A stretch of 64,000 nucleotides of DNA from Agelas oroides (lineage: Eukaryota > Porifera > Demospongiae > Agelasida > Agelasidae), in contig OX422187.1 in the NCBI GenBank assembly GCA_949130485.1, forward strand, positions 1,426,001-1,490,000, in the 5' to 3' direction. Under the pieces are notes generated by a model. The model was given only the letters and a program-made list of their open reading frames with translations, was not told where the DNA came from and searched no databases. Positions 45,492-57,760 of the stretch are shown one piece after another (position 1 is the stretch's first letter; every line of letters begins with the position of its first letter). Position numbers and translations under genes: made by a program.

Positions 45492-46670
45492 CTAGACGAA
45501 TGCAGGGCATTGTGGGGCGAGCCTGAGCAAGCAGTATGCCAAGGACTACAATTGCGCATGCGCAGTTCGTACACACGCGCGCGTACCCCTTCGCACTTGT
45601 CGAGGTGTCGAAGTTGGCGTGGCGTTTAGTAAGAAGTAAAGTTGCTGTTTGCTTACTGTGCCTCATCCAAGTGTAGAAATGACAAAGGCAGCGTTGTACA
45701 TTATTCACACAGGAATGACCTCGTAATTGAAAGTCTTCAATTCTTGGCCAACCCACATCTAGTTTTCTGCTTAGGGGTGAGAAACAATGAATTGGTTTGG
45801 AAGAGGCTAACATGCAATTTTTTGTGTACACAATCACCGTTATGGTTTATCAATTTTTGTTGCAAACAACATGACATTACACTAATAACGATATAAAAGT
45901 GATGACATAATATTTCCTGTTTGCATGAGAGCTTACATTGGAGTTTCTATCGACCAAATGAGCTTCAAATGGTAGTTTTTTACACATTGCCAGTGGGTTA
46001 GTGGATGTTGGTTGGTTCAGTTTTTCCATTAGGGCTGTGTCATTGCTATCTCAACACCATTGTTGGTAGCCACAAAAGTTTTCCATATTTTCTGTGACAT
46101 CATATGGTTTGAAGTTGCAAGGCCTATTAAAGATCACATGAATCATTCCATTTTCTCTGAGAGTTTCAACTCAAGGTTGCTGAACGTCGTGCTGGCTAGA
46201 AGAGTCTACATTTTGCATCATGATTGTGTCTGGCAGATTGTGTAGTGGAGACAACCGTGGCAAATGCTTCTCATTCTTGCTTACCTGGGTAGCCTCGTTC
46301 CCAGGCTCTCCCCGCTAAGAAGGGCCCTCCCCCCTCTTAGTGGGGAGAGCCTGGGAACGAGGCTACACCTGGGTACAGTTCACTGAAATCACACAGCTAT
46401 TGCTTGAATTCTTTGTTGTTAAAGATCACCTGACGGATGGCGTCCTTTTCCTCCTTGACGTCGTCTTCTCTAGCGATCACGGAAGCCATGTACGCTAATG
46501 CGATATTGGAAGCCCTACATCTTCGTGCGACCAAGCGCGGCGCGCGGGTGATTCTCTTGCGGTTACGGAAGCCATGTATGCGAATGCGATATTGGAAGCC
46601 CTACATACTTCGTGCGACCAAGCGCGGCGCGCGGGTGACGGTCGTACGATAATGATAATAATAATAATAA
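45492..46670 (-). mobile_element. Helentron-like copy, mosaic, lacking the 5' terminus
   Basis: The first 590 bp match the 51834 copy. After about 46078 it matches instead the 41511/53015 type (with CATATGGTTTGAAGTTGC). It ends in (TAA)n, without the GGCTCGCCCC end. Confidence 0.75.
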
Positions 46671-47020
46671 CTAGGAGAATGTAGAACATTGTGGGGCGAG
46701 CGTGAGCAAGCAATACACAGCTTTAACTTATATCAAAGGCTGAATCAGTGAAGTGTCACATCACAGCACACAGGTGGCGTGGCATGTAGCTGAACAAAGC
46801 TTGTCACTCTACTCTCTACAAAAGTGCTTAACAGCTTAGAGAAGATGGTTGCAGAGACTAGCTTGTCATGGGGTGGTACCATACAATGCCATTAGTGCAA
46901 CCTAAGCATCTACTCTGGCTAACTGTAGGCTAAGTCTAAACACAGCCTGGCTTGTCGCGCATAGTCCTTACTTGAGGCATCTAAGAGATATAGCAGATGG
47001 GGTTCACCATCCATCAGCCT

Positions 47021-47357
47021 AGTCTCGCGTGGCCACACCCCGTTCCGCAAGAGAGGGAAGGGGTCTGGTAACCTTCGTTGCAGCCGCTCGTAGCACAGGA
47101 ATTTCATTTACTCGCATTGCGTAAGCGCTAAGGCCGCATAATTATCTCGGGAAGACTGACGAAGCAGCTGCTTGTGGTTTCACAGTTGATTTACACCTTG
47201 TAATTTCCTATTGAAGTTGTGATAACAGCACTCATGTGACCGAATACTGCGCTGTGATTGGAACGCACTCCACAGTGCGGGGCAACAAACTGCTGTAACA
47301 GAAGTTACCAGACCCCTTCCCTCTCTTGCGGAAATGGGTGTGGCCACGCGAGACTAC
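47021..47357. mobile_element. fold-back, TAGTCTCGCGTGGCCACAC arms
   Basis: About 55-bp arms including CAAGAGAGGGAAGGGGTCTG and its inverse, spaced about 230 bp; TA-flanked. Confidence 0.75.
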
Positions 47358-47450
47358 CATCAGCCATGGATAGAAGGAGGGTCTCTGCCGCTTTCTGCTT
47401 TCAGCCTCTCTACACAACTGTTTAATAGCCCTTGTATACATACATACAGT

Positions 47451-47715
47451 AGACAGAGGAGGTCGGACATGGTTGAACTTTACTAATTAAAATGGCTGAG
47501 GTCACACTAATTGGTTTTTCGTATCTCACACAGACTAGCTCTCTCGACTTTCACTGAGGTGGGCCCCAGTTTTCAAATCAGGGTTCAAGGCTGGATCCAG
47601 TCATAGAAAAAGCTAAAAGCACTTTCTACCTTGCAATATCCAAGATCAATTAGTGTGACCTCAGTTGTTTCAATTAGCAAAGGTCAACCATGTCCGACCT
47701 CCTCTGTATAGTAGA
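47451..47715. mobile_element. fold-back, AGGAGGTCGGACATGGTTGA arms
   Basis: The left arm runs into GCTGAGGTCACACTAATTGG; the right arm begins AATTAGTGTGACCTCAG and ends GTCCGACCTCCTCTGTA. About 265 bp, no coding. Confidence 0.8.
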
Positions 47716-47982
47716 TACTCACGCTCCAGCCATCTATCCTGGATGTCGCTGCAAACACAACTTCTATAGGCTATCCTTTGTTCAATATGTGCGCACGCTC
47801 CGGCTGCAATTCCTGGCTGCCTTTCATAAGTGCCATCTTTCAAAGTCTCCTTGGCGCTAGCTAGCTGGCTGCTAAGTTGTACGAAAATCTTACTTAAGGT
47901 CCGCACGCGGCCCGCGGCTATCGCGTTAAATTACAGCGTCAAGAATATACGGAACGACGCACGACAGATAATAATAATAATT

Positions 47983-48043
47983 GGGGCGAGCCTGAGCGAG
48001 CCCCACATAGACGGTACAGCTGGGAGATTTCATATATGTATTA
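47983..48043 (+). mobile_element. inverted 5'-terminal stub
   Basis: GGGGCGAGCCTGAGC...CATATATGTATTA: only the first 61 bp of the element, in opposite orientation to its neighbours, immediately followed by CTAG of the next copy. Similar stubs are at 54203-54266 and 60672-60732. Confidence 0.8.
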
Positions 48044-49173
48044 CTAGAGGAATGCAGGGCATTGTGGGGCGAGCCTGAGCAAGCAGTATGCCAAGGACTA
48101 CAATTGCGCATGCGCAGTTCGTACACACGCGCGCGTACCCCTTCGCACTTGTGTCGAAGTTGGCGTGGCGTTTAGTAAGAAGTAAAGTGCTGTTTGCTTA
48201 CTATGCCTCATCCAAGTGTAGAAATGACAAAGGCAGCGTTGTACATTATTCACACAGGAATGACCTCGTAATTGAAAGTCTTCAATTCTTGGCCAACCCA
48301 CATCTAGTTTTCTGCTTAGGGGTGAGAAACAATGAATTGGTTTGGAAGAGGCTAACATGCAATTTTTTGTGTACACAATCACCGTTATGGTTTATCAATT
48401 TTTGTTGTAAACAACATGACATTACACTAATAACAATATAAAAGTGATGACATAATATTTCCTGTTTGCATGAGAGCTTACATTGGAGTTTCTATCAACC
48501 AAATGAGCTTCAAATGGTAGTTTTTTTACACATTGCCAGTGAGTTAGTGGATGTTGGTTGGTTCAGTTTTTCCATTAGGGCTGTGTCATTGCTATCTCAA
48601 CACCATTGTTGGTAGCCACAAAAGTTTTCCATTTTTTCTATGACATTTTCTCTGAGAGTTTCTACTCCAGGTTGCTGAACGTCGTGCTGGCTAGAAAAGT
48701 CTATATTTGCATCATCATTGTCTCTGGCAGATTGTGTAGTGGAGACAATTGTGGCAAATGCTTCCCATTCTTGCTTACCTGGGTAGCCTCGTTCCCAGGC
48801 TCTCCCCGCTAAGAAGGGCCCTCCCCCCTCTTAGTGGGGAGAGCCTGGGAATTAAAGATCACCTGACGGATGGTGTCCTTTTCCTCCTTGACGTCGGCTT
48901 CTTCTCTTGCGGTCACGGAAGCCATGTATGCTAATGCGCTATTGGAAGCCCTACATACTTCATGCGACCAAGCGCGGCGCGCGGGTGATTCTCTTGCGGT
49001 CACGGAAGCCATGTATGCGAATGCGAAGCCCTACATACTTCGTGCGACCAAGCGCGGCGCGCGGGTGACGGTCGTACGATAATGATAATAATGATAATAA
49101 TGATAATAATGATAATACATATATGAAATCTCCCAGTTGTACCGTCTATGTGGGGCTCGCTCAGGCTCGCCCC
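48044..49173 (-). mobile_element. Helentron-like copy with 61-bp internal deletion
   Basis: Complete ends. Lacks the segment from the fold-back's CGAGGCTAC end to TTTGTTG, joining GCCTGGGAA directly to TTAAAGATC, as in 42687 and 54267. Confidence 0.8.
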
Positions 49174-49178
49174 AATTA

Positions 49179-50168
49179 CTAGGGGAATGCAGTGCATTGT
49201 GGGGCGAGCGTGAGGGAGTTATATGGTGCAGTAGCGTTCCATATACACTACCTTTTCCCACTTGCATAGTCTATATGTCTCATTCCCAGGACTTCCCCAC
49301 CTCCAACTGTAGCCTGTAAAACTACAGGAGGAGAACACCTGGGGAACAGGCTATATAGGATATCAAATGTATCCCGATGTTTGTGGGGCAATATAACTTG
49401 TGTTGTGCTAATCTTGGGTTCGTTGTACACTCTCTGTGTCATTACTGTGAAATGCTGCATGCAACAAGGTCTCAAAACATTTGGAGGTGGCTTGAAGAGT
49501 TGCAAGGATGAGGGTTCAACATCTTGATATGAACAAGTATATTCCATTGTTTTCCTGTGTCTCCAACTTATTCACATCTTGGCATGCACTGTCTCCTCAA
49601 TTCATGGTGTATAGTGCACGGATATTTGCTGAGACCATACAGCTGTGCATGGGATCAGAATTCTCTCAGGTATGGGTATAGAGTCAGGGTAGTGTAGACT
49701 ATTGCCAGCCCTTTTCCAGAGCACAATTACTGGAGTTGTGGTATGGGGTTTTAGAAGCTCTTCTGTAGCTGTTGCTAACGAGGGTTGTTCGGTCAAGTCA
49801 CACAGACCTCTCTGGTTCGGGTCCTCAAGCTAATCACTCTGTCTTACACAGAACACTCCCGGTTGGCGGCAGTGTCACGCAGCACGTTAATAATCAGCTT
49901 CCGTCTTGTTAGTCGTGCCTCCTTTCCTCGCCTTTTTCAAGTCCCTGTTACGTTGGTTCCCACTGTTCAGCCTTTCTGTCCTGCTAGTCTTGTCCCTTGT
50001 CGGCCTTGAGCAACAGTGGTTACATCAACTAACTTGCAATGTGGAAATATTGCATCGCGCACAAATGGGGCAGGATGTATATATACGGAATACGCACGTA
50101 CCATATATATAAATAAATAGACAATTTTCCGTTTTCACCACAAGAGTGGGGCTCGCTGCGCTCGCCCC
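49179..50168 (-). mobile_element. second subfamily, different cargo (990 bp)
   Basis: CTAGGGG, the stem AATGC-AGT-GCATT and GGGGCGAGCGTGAGG at one end; GTGGGGCTCGCTGCGCTCGCCCC at the other, written here as GGGGCTCGCTGCG then CTCGCCCC. The body is unrelated to the main family but about 80-85% similar by eye to 58546-59558. It contains a degenerate fold-back at 49280-49350. Confidence 0.75.
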
Positions 50169-50242
50169 AATAATGATGATAATACATATATGATTTCGTC
50201 CAGCTGTACCGTCTATGTGGGGCTCGCTCAGGCTCGCCCCAA

Positions 50243-51437
50243 CTAGATGAATGCAGGGCATTGTGGGGCGAGCCTGAGCAAGCAGTATGCCAAGGACTAC
50301 AATTGCGCATGCGCAGTTCGTACACACGCGCGCGTACCCTTTCGCACTTGTCGAGGTGTCGAAGTTGGCGTGGTGTTTAGTAAGAAGTAAAGTTGCTGTT
50401 TGCTTACTGTGCCTCATCCAAGTGTAGAAATGACAAAGGCAGCGTTGTACATTATTCACACAGGAATGACCTCGTAATTGAAAGTCTTCAATTCTTGGCC
50501 AACCCACATCTAGTTTTCTGCCTAGGGGTGAGAAACAATGAATTGGTTTGGAAGAGGCTAACATGCAATTCTTTGTGTACACAATCACCGTTATGGTTTA
50601 TCAATTTTTGTTGTAAACAACATGACATTACACTAATAATGATATAAAAGTGATGACATAATATTTCCTGTTTGCATGAGAGCTTACATTGGAGTTTCTA
50701 TCGACCAAATGAGCTTCAAATGGTAGTTTTTTACACATTGCCAGTGAGTTAGTGGATGTTGGTTGGTTCAGTTTTTCCATTAGGGCTGTGTCATTGCTAT
50801 CTCAACACCATTGTTGGTAGCCACAAAAGTTTTCCGTTTTTTCTATGACGTTTTCTCTGAGAGTTTCTACTCCAGGTTGCTGAACGTCGTGCTGGCTAGA
50901 AGAGTCTATATTTTGCATCATCATTGTCTCTGGCAGATTGTGTAGTGGAGACAATTGTGGCAAATGCTTCGCATTCTTGCTTACCTGGGTAGCCTCGTTC
51001 CCAGGCTCTCCCCACTAAGAAGGGCCCTCCCCCCTCTTAGTTGGGAGAGCCTGGGAACGAGGCTACACCTGGGTACAGTTCACTGAAATCACACAGCTAT
51101 TGCTTGAATTCTTTGTTGTTAAAGATCACCTGACGGATGGTGTCCTTTTCCTCCTTGACGTCGGCTTCTTCTCTTGCGGTCACGGAAGCCATGTACGCTA
51201 ATGCGCTATTGGAAGCCCTACATACTTCATGCGACCAAGCGCGGCGCGCGGGTGATTCTCTTGCGGTCACGGAAGCCATGTATGCGAATGCGAAGCCCTA
51301 CATACTTCGTGCGACCAAGCGCGGCGCGCGGGTGACGGTCGTACGATAATGATAATAATAATAATAATAATAATGATAATACATATATGAAATCTCCCAG
51401 CTGTACCGTCTATGTGGGGCTCGCTCAGGCTCGCCCC
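50243..51437 (-). mobile_element. full Helentron-like copy (duplicate of 43901)
   Basis: Same length and junctions as the 43901 copy; within the segmental duplication. Confidence 0.85.
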
Positions 51438-51439
51438 AA

Positions 51440-51833
51440 CTAGACGAATGCAGGGCATTGTGGGGCGAGCCTGAGCAAGCAGTATGCCAAGGACTACAAT
51501 TGCGCATGCGCAGTTCGTACACACGCGCGCGTACCCCTTCGCACTTGTCGAGGTGTCGAAGTTGGCGTGGCGTTTAGTAAGAAGTAAAGTTGCTGTTTGC
51601 TTACTGTGCCTCATCCAAGTGTAGAAATGACAAAGGCAGCGTTGTACATTATTCACACAGGAATGACCTCGTAATTGAAAGTCTTCAATTCTTGGCCAAC
51701 CCACATCTAGTTTTCTGCTTAGGGGTGAGAAACAATGAATTGGCTTGGAAGAGGCTAACAAGCAATTTTTTGTGTACACAATCACCGTTTTGGTTTATCA
51801 ATTTTTGTTGTAAACAACATGACATTACACTAA
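51440..51833 (-). mobile_element. 5'-truncated copy (duplicate of 45098)
   Basis: Identical breakpoint at GACATTACACTAA. Confidence 0.8.
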
Positions 51834-53009
51834 CTAGACGAATGCAGGGCATTGTGGGGCGAGCCTGAGCAAGCAGTATGCCAAGGACTACAATTGCGCA
51901 TGCGCAGTTCGTACACACGCGCGCGTACCCCTTCGCACTTGTCGAGGTGTCGAAGTTGGCGTGGCGTTTAGTAAGAAGTAAAGTTGCTGTTTGCTTACTG
52001 TGCCTCATCCAAGTGTAGAAATGACAAAGGCAGCGTTGTACATTATTCACACAGGAATGACCTCGTAATTGAAAGTCTTCAATTCTTGGCCAACCCACAT
52101 CTAGTTTTCTGCTTAGGGGTGAGAAACAATGAATTGGTTTGGAAGAGGCTAACATGCAATTTTTTGTGTACACAATCACCGTTATGGTTTATCAATTTTT
52201 GTTGCAAACAACATGACATTACACTAATAACGATATAAAAGTGATGACATAATATTTCCTGTTTGCATGAGAGCTTACATTGGAGTTTCTATCGACCAAA
52301 TGAGCTTCAAATGGTAGTTTTTTACACATTGCCAGTGAGTTAGTGGATGTTGGTTGGTTCAGTTTTTCCATTAGGGCTGTGTCATTGCTATCTCAACACC
52401 ATTGTTGGTAGCCACAAAAGTTTTCCATTTTTTCTATGACATTTTCTCTGAGAGTTTCTACTCCAGGTTGCTGAACGTCGTGCTGGCTAGAAAAGTCTAT
52501 ATTTGCATCATGATTGTCTCTGGCAGATTGTGTAGTGAAGACAATTGTGGCAAATGCTTCCCATTCTTGCTTACCTGGGTAGCCTCGTTCCCAGGCTCTC
52601 CCCGCTAAGAAGGGCCCTCCCCCCTCTTAGTGGGGAGAGCCTGGGAACGAGGCTACACCTGGGTACAGTTCACTGAAATCACACAGCTATTGCTTGAATT
52701 CTTTGTTGTTAAAGATCACCTGACGGATGGTGTCCTTTTCCTCCTTGACGTCGGCTTCTTCTCTTGCGGTCACGGAAGCCATGTACGCTAATGCGCTATT
52801 GGAAGCCCTACATACTTCATGCGACCAAGCGCGGCGCGCGGGTGATTCTCTTGCGGTCACGGAAGCCATGTATGCGAATGCGAAGCCCTACATACTTCGT
52901 GCGACCAAGCGCGGCGCGCGGGTGACGGTCGTACGATAATGATAATAATAATACATATATGAAATCTCCAAGCTGTACCGTCTATGTGGGGCTCGCTCAG
53001 GCTCGCCCC
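51834..53009 (-). mobile_element. full Helentron-like copy
   Basis: The first part is duplicated from 45492. The second half is of the short type (no CATATGGTTTG segment). Complete 5' end in GGCTCGCCCC. Confidence 0.85.
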
Positions 53010-53014
53010 AATTA

Positions 53015-54200
53015 CTAGATGAATGCAGGGCATTGTGGGGCGAGCCTGAGCAAGCAGCATGCCAAGGACTAAAATTGTGCATACGCAGTTCGTATACACG
53101 CGTGCCCTTTCGCACTTCTTGTCGAGGTGTCGAAGTTGGCGTGGCGTTTAGTAAGAAGTGAAGTTGCTGTTTGTCTACTGTGCCTCATCCGAGTGTATAA
53201 ATGACAAAGGCAGTGTTGTACATTATTCACACAGGAATGACCTCGTAATTGAAAGTCTTCAATTCCGTTGGCCAACCCACATCTAGTTTTCTGCTTAGGG
53301 ATGAGAAACAATGAACTGATTTGGAAGAGGCTAACATGCAATTTTTTGTGTACACAATCACCGTTATGGTTTTATCAATTTTTGTTGTAAACAACATGAC
53401 ATTAGTGTGATATAAAAGTGATGACATAATATTTCCTGTTTACATGAGAGCTTACATTGGAGTTTCTATTGACCAAATGAGCTTCAAATGGTGTATGGTG
53501 GTAGTTTTTATACACATTGCCAGTGAGTTAGTGGATGTTGGTTGGTTCAGTTTTTCCATTAGGGCTGTGTCATTGCTATCTCAACACCATTGTTGGTAGC
53601 CACAAAAGTTTTCCATATTTTCTATGACATCATATGGTTTGAAGTTGCAAGGCCTATTAAAGATCACATGAATCATTCCATTTTCTCAGAGAGTTTCAAC
53701 TCAAGGTTGCTGAACGTCGTGCTGGCTAGAAGAGTCTACATTTTGCATCATGATTGTGTCTGGCAGATTGTGTAGTGGAGACAACTGTGGCAAATGCTTC
53801 TCATTCTTGCTTACCTGGGTAGCCTCGTTCCCAGGCTCTCCCCGCTAAGAAGGGCCCTCCCCCCTCTTAGTGGGGAGAGCCTGGGAACGAGGCTACACCT
53901 GGGTACAGTTCACTGAAATCACACAGCTATTGCTTGAATTCTTTGTTGTTAAAGATCACCTGACGGATGGCGTCCTTTTCCTCCTTGACGTCGTCTTCTC
54001 TAGCGATCACGGAAGCCATGTACGCTAATGCGATATTGGAAGCCCTACATCTTCGTGCGACCAAGCGCGGCGCGCGGGTGATTCTCTTGCGGTTACGGAA
54101 GCCATGTATGCGAATGCGATATTGGAAGCCCTACATACTTCGTGCGACCAAGCGCGGCGCGCGGGTGACGGTCGTACGATAATGATAATAACAATAATAA
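53015..54200 (-). mobile_element. Helentron-like copy, long type
   Basis: Near-identical to 41511-42684; ends in (ATAATAACAATAATAA) and then the inverted stub 54203-54266. Confidence 0.8.
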
Positions 54201-54202
54201 TT

Positions 54203-54266
54203 GGGGCGAGCCTGAGCGAGCCCCACATAGACGGTACAACTGGACGAAATCATATATGTATTATTA
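54203..54266 (+). mobile_element. inverted 5'-terminal stub
   Basis: GGGGCGAGCCTGAGC to CATATATGTATTATTA, opposite orientation to both neighbours. Confidence 0.8.
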
Positions 54267-55381
54267 CTAGAGGAATGCAGGGCATTGTGGGGCGAGCCTG
54301 AGCAAGCAGTATGCCAAGGACTACAATTGCGCATGCGCAGTTCGTACACACGCGCGCGTACCCCTTCGCACTTGTGTCGAAGTTGGCGTGGCGTTTAGTA
54401 AGAAGTAAAGTTGCTGTTTGCTTACTGTGCCTCATCCAAGTGTAGAAATGACAAAGGCAGCGTTGTACATTATTCACACAGGAATGACCTCGTAATTGAA
54501 AGTCTTCAATTCTTGGCCAACCCACATCTAGTTTTCTGCTTAGGGGTGAGAAACAATGAATTGGTTTGGAAGAGGCTAACATGCAATTTTTTGTGTACAC
54601 AATCACCGTTATGGTTTATCAATTTTTGTTGTAAACAACATGACATTACACTAATAATGATATAAAAGTGATGACATAATATTTCCTGTTTGCATGAGAG
54701 CTTACATTGGAGTTTCTATCAACCAAATGAGCTTCAAATGGTAGTTTTTTACACATTGCCAGTGAGTTAGTGGATGTTGGTTGGTTCAGTTTTTCCATTA
54801 GGGCTGTGTCATTGCTATCTCAACACCATTGTTGGTAGCCACAAAAGTTTTCCATTTTTTCTATGACATTTTCTCTGAGAGTTTCTACTCCAGGTTGCTG
54901 AACGTCATGCTGGCTAGAAAAGTCTATATTTGCATCATCATTGTCTCTGGCAGATTGTGTAGTGGAGACAATTGTGGCAAATACTTCCCATTCTTGCTTA
55001 CCTGGGCAGCCTCGTTCCCAGGCTCTCCCCGCTAAGAAGGGCCCTCCCCCCTCTTAGTGGGGAGAGCCTGGGAATTAAAGATCACCTGACGGATGGTGTC
55101 CTTTTCCTCCTTGACGTCGGCTTCTTCTCTTGCGGTCACGGAAGCCATGTATGCTAATGCGCTATTGGAAGCCCTACATACTTCATGCGACCAAGCGCGG
55201 CGCGCGGGTGATTCTCTTGCGGTCACGGAAGCCATGTATGCGAATGCGAAGCCCTACATACTTCGTGCGACCAAGCGCGGCGCGCGGGTGACGGTCGTAC
55301 GATAATGATAATAATAATAATAATACATATATGAAATCTCCCAGCTGTACCGTCTATGTGGGGCTCGCTCAGGCTCGCCCC
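54267..55381 (-). mobile_element. Helentron-like copy with 61-bp internal deletion
   Basis: Same deletion as 48044; complete ends; followed by AATTATAA then CTAG. Confidence 0.8.
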
Positions 55382-55389
55382 AATTATAA

Positions 55390-56500
55390 CTAGATGAATG
55401 CAGGGCATTGTGGGGCGAGCCTGAGCAAGCAGTATGCCAAGGACTACAATTGCGCATGCGCAGTTCGTACACACGCGCGCGTACCCTTTCGCACTTGTCG
55501 AGGTGTCGAAGTTGGCGTGGTGTTTAGTAAGAAGTAAAGTTGCTGTTTGCTTACTGTGCCTCATCCAAGTGTAGAAATGACAAAGGCAGCGTTGTACATT
55601 ATTCACACAGGAATGACCTCATAATTGAAAGTCTTCAATTCTTGGCCAACCCACATCTAGTTTTCTGCTTAGGGGTGAGAAACAATGAATTGGTTTGGAA
55701 GAGGCTAACATGCAATTTTTTGTGTACACAATCACCGTTATGGTTTATCAATTTTTGTTGTAAACAACATGACATTACACTAATAATGATATAAAAGTGA
55801 TGACATAATATTTCCTGTTTGCATGAGAGCTTACATTGGAGTTTCTATCGACCAAATGAGCTTCAAATGGTAGTTTTTTACACATTGCCAGTGAGTTAGT
55901 GGACGTTGGTTGGTTCAGTTTTTCCATTAGGGCTGTGTCATTGCTATCTCAACACCATTGTTGGTAGCCACAAAAGTTTTCCATTTTTTCGATGACATTT
56001 TCTCTGAGAGTTTCTACTCCAGGTTGCTGAACGTCGTGCTGGCTAGAAGAGTCTATATTTTGCATCATCATTGTCTCTGGCAGATTGTGTAGTGGAGACA
56101 ATTGTGGCAAATGCTTCCCATTCTTGCTTACCTGGGTAGCCTCGTTCCCAGGCTCTCCCCACTACGAAGGGCCCTCCCCCCTCTTAGTTGGGAGAGCCTG
56201 GGAACGAGGCTACACCTGGGTACAGTTCACTGAAATCACACAGCTATTGCTTGAATTCTTTGTTGTTAAAGATCACCTGACGGATGGTGTCCTTTTCCTC
56301 CTTGACGTCGGCTTTTTCTCTTGCGGTCACGGAAGCCATGTACGCTAATGCGCTATTGGAAGCCCTACATACTTCATGCGACCAAGCGCGGCGCGCGGGT
56401 GATTCTCTTGCGGTCACGGAAGCCATGTATGCGAATGCGAAGCCCTACATACTTCGTGCGACCAAGCGCGGCGCGCGGGTGACGGTCGTACGATAATGAT
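55390..56500 (-). mobile_element. Helentron-like copy, 5' end replaced
   Basis: Normal until GTCGTACGATAATGATAA, then a variant inverted stub (56503-56561, GGGCGAGCGTGAGCGAGCC, ACACTAGTGAGTTGAATCG). Confidence 0.75.
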
Positions 56501-56561
56501 AATTGGGCGAGCGTGAGCGAGCCCCACACTAGTGAGTTGAATCGAGATTTTTCATCGAATA

Positions 56562-57672
56562 CTAGATGAATGCAGGGCATTGTGGGGCGAGCCTGAGCAA
56601 GCAGTATGCCAAGGACTACAATTGCGCATGCGCAGTTCGTACACACGCGCGCGCGTACCCCTTCGCACTTGTCGAGGTGTCGAAGTTGTGGTAGCGTTTA
56701 GTAAGAAGTAAAGTTGCTGTTTGCTTACTGTGCCTCATCCAAGTGTAGAAATGACAAAGGCAGCGTTGTACATTATTCACACAGGAATGACCTCGTAATT
56801 GAAAGTCTTCAATTCTTGGCCAACCCACATCTAGTTTTCTGCTTAGGGGTGAGAAACAATGAATTCGTTTGGAAGAGGCTAACATGCAATTTTTTGTGTA
56901 CACAATCACCGTTATGGTTTATCAATTTTTGTTGTAAACAACATGACATTACACTAATAATGATATAAAAGTGATGACATAATATTTCCTGTTTGCATGA
57001 GAGCTTACATTGGAGTTTCTATCGACCAAATGAGCTTCAAATGGTAGTTTTTTACACATTGCCAGTGAGTTAGTGGACGTTGGTTGGTTCAGTTTTTCCA
57101 TTAGGGCTGTGTCATTGCTATCTCAACACCATTGTTGGTAGCCACAAAAGTTTTCCATTTTTTCTATGACATTTTCTCTGAGAGTTTCTACTCCAGGTTG
57201 CTGAACGTCGTGCTGGCTAGAAGAGTCTATATTTTGCATCATCATTGTCTCTGGCAGATTGTGTAGTGGAGACAATTGTGGCAAATGCTTCCCATTCTTG
57301 CTTACCTGGGTAGCCTCGTTCCCAGGCTCTCCCCACTAAGAAGGGCCCTCCCCCCTCTTAGTTCGGAGAGCCTGGGAACGAGGCTACACCTGGGTACAGT
57401 TCACTGAAATCACACAGCTATTGCTTGAATTCTTTGTTGTTAAAGATCACCTGACGGATGGTGTCCTTTTCCTCCTTGACGTCGGCTTCTTCTCTTGCGG
57501 TCACGGAAGCCATGTACGCTAATGCGCTATTGGAAGCCCTACATACTTCATGCGACCAAGCTCGGCGCGCGGGTGATTCTCTTGCGGTCACGGAAGCCAT
57601 GTATGCGAATGCGAAGCCCTACATACTTCGTGCGACCAAGCGCGGCGCGCGGGTGACGGTCGTACGATAATG

Positions 57673-57703
<31 letters not shown>

Positions 57704-57758
57704 ATATATGAAATCTCCCAGCTGTACCGTCTATGTGGGGCTCGCTCAGGCTCGCCCC
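56562..57758 (-). mobile_element. full Helentron-like copy
   Basis: CTAG at 56562, complete body, CCCC at 57758. One arm of the internal fold-back has TTCGGAGAGCC instead of TTGGGAGAGCC. Confidence 0.85.
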
Positions 57759-57760
57759 AA

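Larger units (their letters stand above)
43829..46078. repeat. segmental duplication, copy 1 (about 2.25 kb)
   Basis: Near-identical to 50171-52420 at a constant offset of 6342 bp. It spans the end of one element, one full element, one truncated element and part of a third, and includes identical microsatellites. Differences noted: 44906 T against C; 45994 G against A. Confidence 0.85.
46671..47980 (-). mobile_element. CTAG-hairpin end with unrelated cargo
   Basis: CTAGGAG, then the stem AATGT-AGA-ACATT (paired change from AATGC/GCATT) and GGGGCGAGCGTGAGCAAGC, then sequence unlike the main family. Its cargo carries inverted blocks: CTAGTCTCGCGTGGCCACAC (47021) against GTGTGGCCACGCGAGACTA (47338), and AGGAGGTCGGACATGGTTGA (47457) against its inverse (47685). 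It ends in (ATA)n followed by an inverted 5' stub. Confidence 0.6.
50171..52420. repeat. segmental duplication, copy 2
   Basis: Partner of 43829-46078 (offset 6342 bp). The left border lies in the (TAATGATGA) tract right after the CCCCAA of the second-subfamily copy; the right border is near TTTTCCATATTTT / TTTTCCATTTTTT. Confidence 0.85.
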
